NCBI GenBank assembly: GCA_934668295.1
Contig: CAKUND010000125.1
Span: forward strand, 1-5,110
Direction: 5' to 3'
Source: an uncultured Oscillospiraceae bacterium
Lineage (GTDB): Bacteria; Bacillota; Clostridia; Oscillospirales; Oscillospiraceae
DNA length: 5,110 bases
The notes beneath the pieces were generated by a model that saw only the letters and a program-made list of their open reading frames with translations, was not told where the DNA came from and ran no database searches. Positions 4,980 to 5,110 of this stretch are shown one piece after another. Position 1 is the stretch's first letter. Every line of letters begins with the position of its first letter. The translations under genes were made by a program, and so were the position numbers.

Positions 4980-5110
4980 AGTCAAGGGGAACAAACGAAA
5001 ACAGTTCAGACACCGGCAGAAGATGGGTGAAGAACATCTACAAGAGTTGGGAAGGAACAGCAAAGTGCAGCAAGGCTCACGAGATCAGTTGAAAGCCCCC
5101 AGCCGCCGGA
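4980..5110 (+). other. Start of a rightward transcription unit, no gene assignable
   Basis: About 130 bases follow the predicted transcription start. A frame with an ATG at 5023 stays open to the window edge (MGEEHLQELGRNSKVQQGSR, then continuing) but has only a poor ribosome binding site (GCAGAAG) and no family resemblance. The stretch is A- and G-rich and could equally be an untranslated leader or a structured RNA such as the 5' part of an intron or regulatory RNA. I cannot decide from what is visible. Confidence 0.35.

Overview
The window looks like chromosomal DNA of a moderately high-GC Clostridia member, probably an Oscillospiraceae/Ruminococcaceae-type gut anaerobe. This is inferred from the GC-rich codon use of the central genes, Firmicute-style Shine-Dalgarno sites and sigma-A promoters, and accessory modules typical of that group. 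I ran no database comparison, so the taxonomic statement is an inference.

Layout. (1) Bases 1-411 hold the catalytic C-terminus of a tyrosine recombinase whose start lies outside the window. It is followed by a cluster of GGTGCG repeats (411-451) that probably marks the edge of an integrated element. (2) Bases 506-1603 hold the housekeeping ATPase gene ychF, closed by a strong intrinsic terminator (1613-1648). (3) A sigma-A promoter (1691-1719) drives a two-gene unit: a 113-aa protein with a Myb/GcrA-like helix-turn-helix (1748-2089) and a 107-aa helical protein of unknown function (2099-2422). A hairpin at 2461-2499 probably ends it. (4) Bases 2423-3049 have no intact gene. They hold minus-strand remnants: the end of an ABC-type ATPase (2541 to about 2732), and a well-initiated but truncated start of a small regulator-like protein (2699-2791) overlapping it in another frame. 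(5) Bases 3050-4815 hold a minus-strand module: a ribbon-helix-helix protein, a 77-aa coiled-coil protein, a zeta-toxin/P-loop kinase and a Fic-domain protein, ended by a bidirectional terminator (3012-3051). (6) Bases 4816-5110 are AT-rich at first. They hold a divergent promoter region with three copies of a TCGTTGCGYAAT operator-like element, then the start of a rightward transcription unit with no gene I can assign.

How the parts may work together. The minus-strand module has the look of a mobile-element or toxin-like accessory operon. The last two genes overlap by ATGA. The 77-aa/zeta/fic set has its own consensus promoter, TTGACA-16-TATAAT, whose spacer is nearly filled by an inverted repeat and whose -35 box contains the stop codon of the ribbon-helix-helix gene. 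That gene probably encodes a DNA-binding regulator of one or both operator sets. The Fic protein keeps the DGNKR part of its active-site loop but has Gln where AMP-transferring Fic enzymes have the catalytic His, so it may not be a classical AMPylase. The most unusual points are this His-less Fic coupled to a zeta-type kinase, the compact stop/-35/operator arrangement, the divergent triple operator, and the two-frame remnant at 2541-2791.
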